From JBOGJI01 sp050747865 (lineage in GTDB: Bacteria > Acidobacteriota > Thermoanaerobaculia > Multivoradales > JAHEKO01): DNA of 6,371 nucleotides. Positions 4,778 through 6,371 of this stretch are shown piece by piece. How positions within the stretch are numbered: position 1 is the stretch's first letter; every line of letters begins with the position of its first letter. The position numbers and the translations under genes are program-made. The notes under the pieces were generated by a model, which ran no database searches, was not told the DNA's origin, and saw only the letters and a program-made list of their open reading frames with translations. The stretch covers positions 1-6,371 of the forward strand of contig JBOGJI010000266.1 in NCBI GenBank assembly GCA_050747865.1, read 5' to 3'.

Positions 4778-5604
4778 CACACGTCGACCCACAGCCCGAT
4801 GCCGACTCCGCGCTCGCGCGCCTGGTAGAACTCGCCGAGCGGCGGCCGTCCGTCCAGATACTCGACGCCGACCCTCCAGCGCCGATCCCCGCTCATCGCG
4901 ATCACCCCGATCTGGAGCGAGACCTCGAGCTCCCAATCCCGCTCCTCCATGGCCTGGAGGTCGAGGGCGCCGTAGAGGCCGAAGCGGTCGCGCCAGCGCA
5001 CGCCGCTCTGCCACTCGACACCCGCTTGACCCCGCCATGGGTCCTGCACAGCTTCGCTGCGCAAGTCGGAGCCCCAGCCGGCTTCCCCGTAGAGGCGCAA
5101 GCCCCGCGGGAGCGGCCAGGAGAGCGCCGCCAGCACCTCCTGCCGCGTGTAGTCGAGCCGCCGGCGCCCGGTGCGCTCGGCATATTCGTCGCCGACGTGG
5201 GACGAGGTATGCAGGATGCCGAGCTTAGCGGCGCCACGTCCCAGGCCGGCGCTGGCGACCAGACCGTAGTTGCCGTCCCAGCCGATGGCGTCGTAGCTCC
5301 GGTCGATGTCGAAGACGCCGTCCAAGCCGGCCTCGATCGACAGGCGCCAGACGTCGCCGCCGGCGAGGCCGCGCTCACCGCCCAGGACCGGGAAGCGCCC
5401 GCCGGCCTGGAGCAGGAAGCGCGGCTTGCCGGAATCCTCGATCTCGATGTCGTGAAAGCGGACGACGCGCACGGAGTTGGCTGCGGCGTGCGGATCGGCG
5501 AGCGACCGGGGATACGGGTCCCCTACCGGGAATAGCTCGATCCCGGCGCCGGGAGCGGCGGGCAGGCAGGCGAGCAGCAACACCAGCGCGCGCCGGGCGG
5601 TCAT
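4777..5604 (-). CDS. DUF1207 family protein, probable outer-membrane beta-barrel
   Basis: The protein has 275 residues. A signal peptide is clear (MTARRALVLLLACLPAAPGA), with likely cleavage near residue 20. The rest matches my recollection of the DUF1207 family: ELFPVGDPYPRSLADPHAA (23-41), amphipathic beta strands with alternating residues such as WRLSIEAGLDGVFDID (86-101), LGILHTSSHVGDEYAER (128-144), GLRLYGEAGW (168-177), GALDLQAMEERDWELEVSLQ (212-231), and VEYLDGRPPLGEFYQARERG (247-266). It ends in aromatic/hydrophobic LWVDV, a plausible but non-canonical last barrel strand. The family has no established biochemical function, and the strand pattern suggests an outer-membrane pore or structural barrel. 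The ATG at 5604 is preceded by AGGG about 8 nt upstream. It is the first gene of an operon with NrfD. Confidence 0.82.
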   Translation of the reverse strand: MTARRALVLLLACLPAAPGAGIELFPVGDPYPRSLADPHAAANSVRVVRFHDIEIEDSGKPRFLLQAGGRFPVLGGERGLAGGDVWRLSIEAGLDGVFDIDRSYDAIGWDGNYGLVASAGLGRGAAKLGILHTSSHVGDEYAERTGRRRLDYTRQEVLAALSWPLPRGLRLYGEAGWGSDLRSEAVQDPWRGQAGVEWQSGVRWRDRFGLYGALDLQAMEERDWELEVSLQIGVIAMSGDRRWRVGVEYLDGRPPLGEFYQARERGVGIGLWVDV

Positions 5605-5699
5605 CGCCGGAACCCTACCAGGGGCTGGACATCCGCGACCATCGGCGCCAAGATCCCGCGCCCGGCCGAGCGCTTGCGCGAGGCCCCCGGGAACCCGCC

Positions 5700-6224
5700 G
5701 TGTCCCACCCTCTCGAGCCCAAGCTTCTCACCGTGCTGCGCGAAGGCTACGGCCGCGACCAGCTCCTGCGCGACCTCGGCGCCGGGGTGGTGGTCGGCAT
5801 CGGCGCGCTGGGCGAGACCGAGGAGGCGGAGGAGAAGCCGCCGGACCTCCGGCGGCGCGAGGTGCCGGAAGGGATCGAGGTCTTCCAGATCCAGGGGCCG
5901 CTGTTCTTCGGCGCGACGGCGTCCTTCAGGGACGCTTTGAAGCGCATGGAACGCCCGCCGCGCGTGCTCATCCTGCGCATGCGTCTGGCGTCCGCCATCG
6001 ACGCCACCGCGCTCCACACCTTCGAAGAGGTGGTGGCCACGACCCGCCGCCAGGGGACCCTGCTGCTGCTCTCCGGCCTGCAGCCGCAGCCGCGCGCGGC
6101 GCTCGAGCGCTCCGGCCTGCTGGCGCGCATCGGCACCGAGAACGTGCTGCCCGACGTATGGGCCGCGCTCGAGCGCGCCAAGGCGGTCCTCGTCGAAGAA
6201 AAGCCGCCAAACGACGGCGAGTGA
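5700..6224 (+). CDS. STAS-domain protein derived from a SulP anion transporter; membrane domain missing
   Basis: The protein has 174 residues from a GTG at 5700; no strong Shine-Dalgarno is seen. Residues 1-37 (EPKLLTVLREGYGRDQLLRD, then LGAGVVVGIGAL) match the cytoplasmic start and beginning of TM1 of SulP sulfate/bicarbonate transporters, where TM1 normally continues as hydrophobic sequence. Here the sequence switches near residue 38 (about base 5811) to acidic ETEEAEEKPPDLRRREVPEG, the usual linker after the last TM. A complete STAS domain follows: EVFQIQGPLFFGA (60-72), PPRVLILRMRLASAIDATAL (86-105) and LLLLSGLQPQPRAALERSGL (121-140). SulP proteins usually exceed 500 residues, so roughly 350-400 residues are absent with the frame intact. 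It cannot transport. It may be a deletion derivative, a soluble STAS regulator or an assembly join. In DATAL the usual Gly of DATGL is Ala104. Confidence 0.85.
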   Translation: MSHPLEPKLLTVLREGYGRDQLLRDLGAGVVVGIGALGETEEAEEKPPDLRRREVPEGIEVFQIQGPLFFGATASFRDALKRMERPPRVLILRMRLASAIDATALHTFEEVVATTRRQGTLLLLSGLQPQPRAALERSGLLARIGTENVLPDVWAALERAKAVLVEEKPPNDGE

Positions 6225-6371
6225 GCCCTCGCGCCGTGGCGCGAACGACTTGCGATCCCGACGCCTCAGAGCCTGTGAAGATATCTCCCGTGGGTCGCGT
6301 TGCGGCGGCGTGGGGCCTTCTGGTAGGAGCCGCGACGCGGGCGATGCTTTGTATCGTCAAGGAGCGGCGAC
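6225..6371. other. Non-coding right end; possible dispersed repeat, otherwise nothing recognised
   Basis: No credible gene is seen in the last 147 bp. There is an 8-bp palindrome AGATATCT around 6279-6286. GGAGCCGCGAC (6326-6336) recurs with one change as GGAGCGGCGAC at 6361-6371, the very end. The phrase GGTAGGAGCCGCGACGCGGG is of the type found in abundant intergenic repeats of GC-rich genomes, and a contig ending inside such a repeat would be unsurprising. No terminator with a T tract follows the STAS gene. Confidence 0.35.

Noticed and set aside
3953..4828. Plus-strand frame of 291 codons opposite the NrfD gene
   Set aside because: It is a His/Arg/Gln-rich antisense shadow of conserved transmembrane coding sequence, with no recognisable domain.
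5700..6224. An ordinary complete SulP sulfate transporter
   Set aside because: No membrane domain is present. The sequence passes from the start of TM1 straight to the pre-STAS linker.
5968..6360. Minus-strand frame of 130 codons at the right end
   Set aside because: It is mostly antisense to the STAS domain and Arg/Ala-rich, with no family resemblance.

Overview
The window is 6.4 kb of GC-rich bacterial DNA (roughly 70% G+C by eye), densely packed and with third codon positions strongly G/C. A DUF1207 outer-membrane-type protein implies a Gram-negative envelope. The set of families (S58 peptidase, NrfD, CusF-like copper protein, SulP remnant) and the protein style would fit an Acidobacteriota-like or similar environmental lineage, but no marker gene is present, so the taxon is only a guess.

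Left edge (1-223): a near-perfect 110-bp inverted repeat folded around a 3-base centre. Its right arm is the 3' end of a minus-strand S58 (DmpA/P1-type) peptidase. Its left arm is a tail-to-tail copy of the same gene end running off the window. It is either a real inverted duplication or a fold-back artefact at a contig end. Positions 122-1132 (minus) hold the complete peptidase. An AT-richer spot of about 12 bases separates its start from the divergent plus-strand pair 1151-1909 (glycerophosphodiester phosphodiesterase) and 1906-3333 (FGGY kinase, glycerol-kinase-like). These two overlap by ATGA and are probably translationally coupled in glycerol/glycerophosphodiester use. The kinase carries a 12-bp in-frame tandem repeat (RHSG) and an altered C-terminal ATP-site motif.

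Middle (3334-3774): a short leader with a possible promoter and two dyads precedes a small exported CusF-like copper-binding protein. Its best start is a TTG with a strong Shine-Dalgarno sequence. It converges with, and overlaps by 8 bp, a minus-strand two-gene operon. The operon is transcribed from 5604 down to 3767: first a DUF1207 beta-barrel-type protein with a signal peptide, then an 8-TM NrfD/PsrC-family quinone-interacting membrane subunit. No Fe-S or catalytic partner lies in the window.

Right (5700-6224): a 174-residue plus-strand gene that looks like a SulP anion transporter from which the whole membrane domain has been removed in frame. The cytoplasmic N-terminal tail and the start of TM1 are joined directly to the STAS domain. 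The 95 bp between 5604 and 5700 should contain the divergent promoters, but no convincing boxes were seen. The last 147 bp are non-coding and may begin a dispersed repeat.

No tRNA, rRNA, CRISPR array, complete insertion sequence or origin was recognised. The strongest leads are the edge palindrome, the membrane-less SulP derivative, the RHSG microsatellite in the kinase, and the orphan NrfD-DUF1207 pair.
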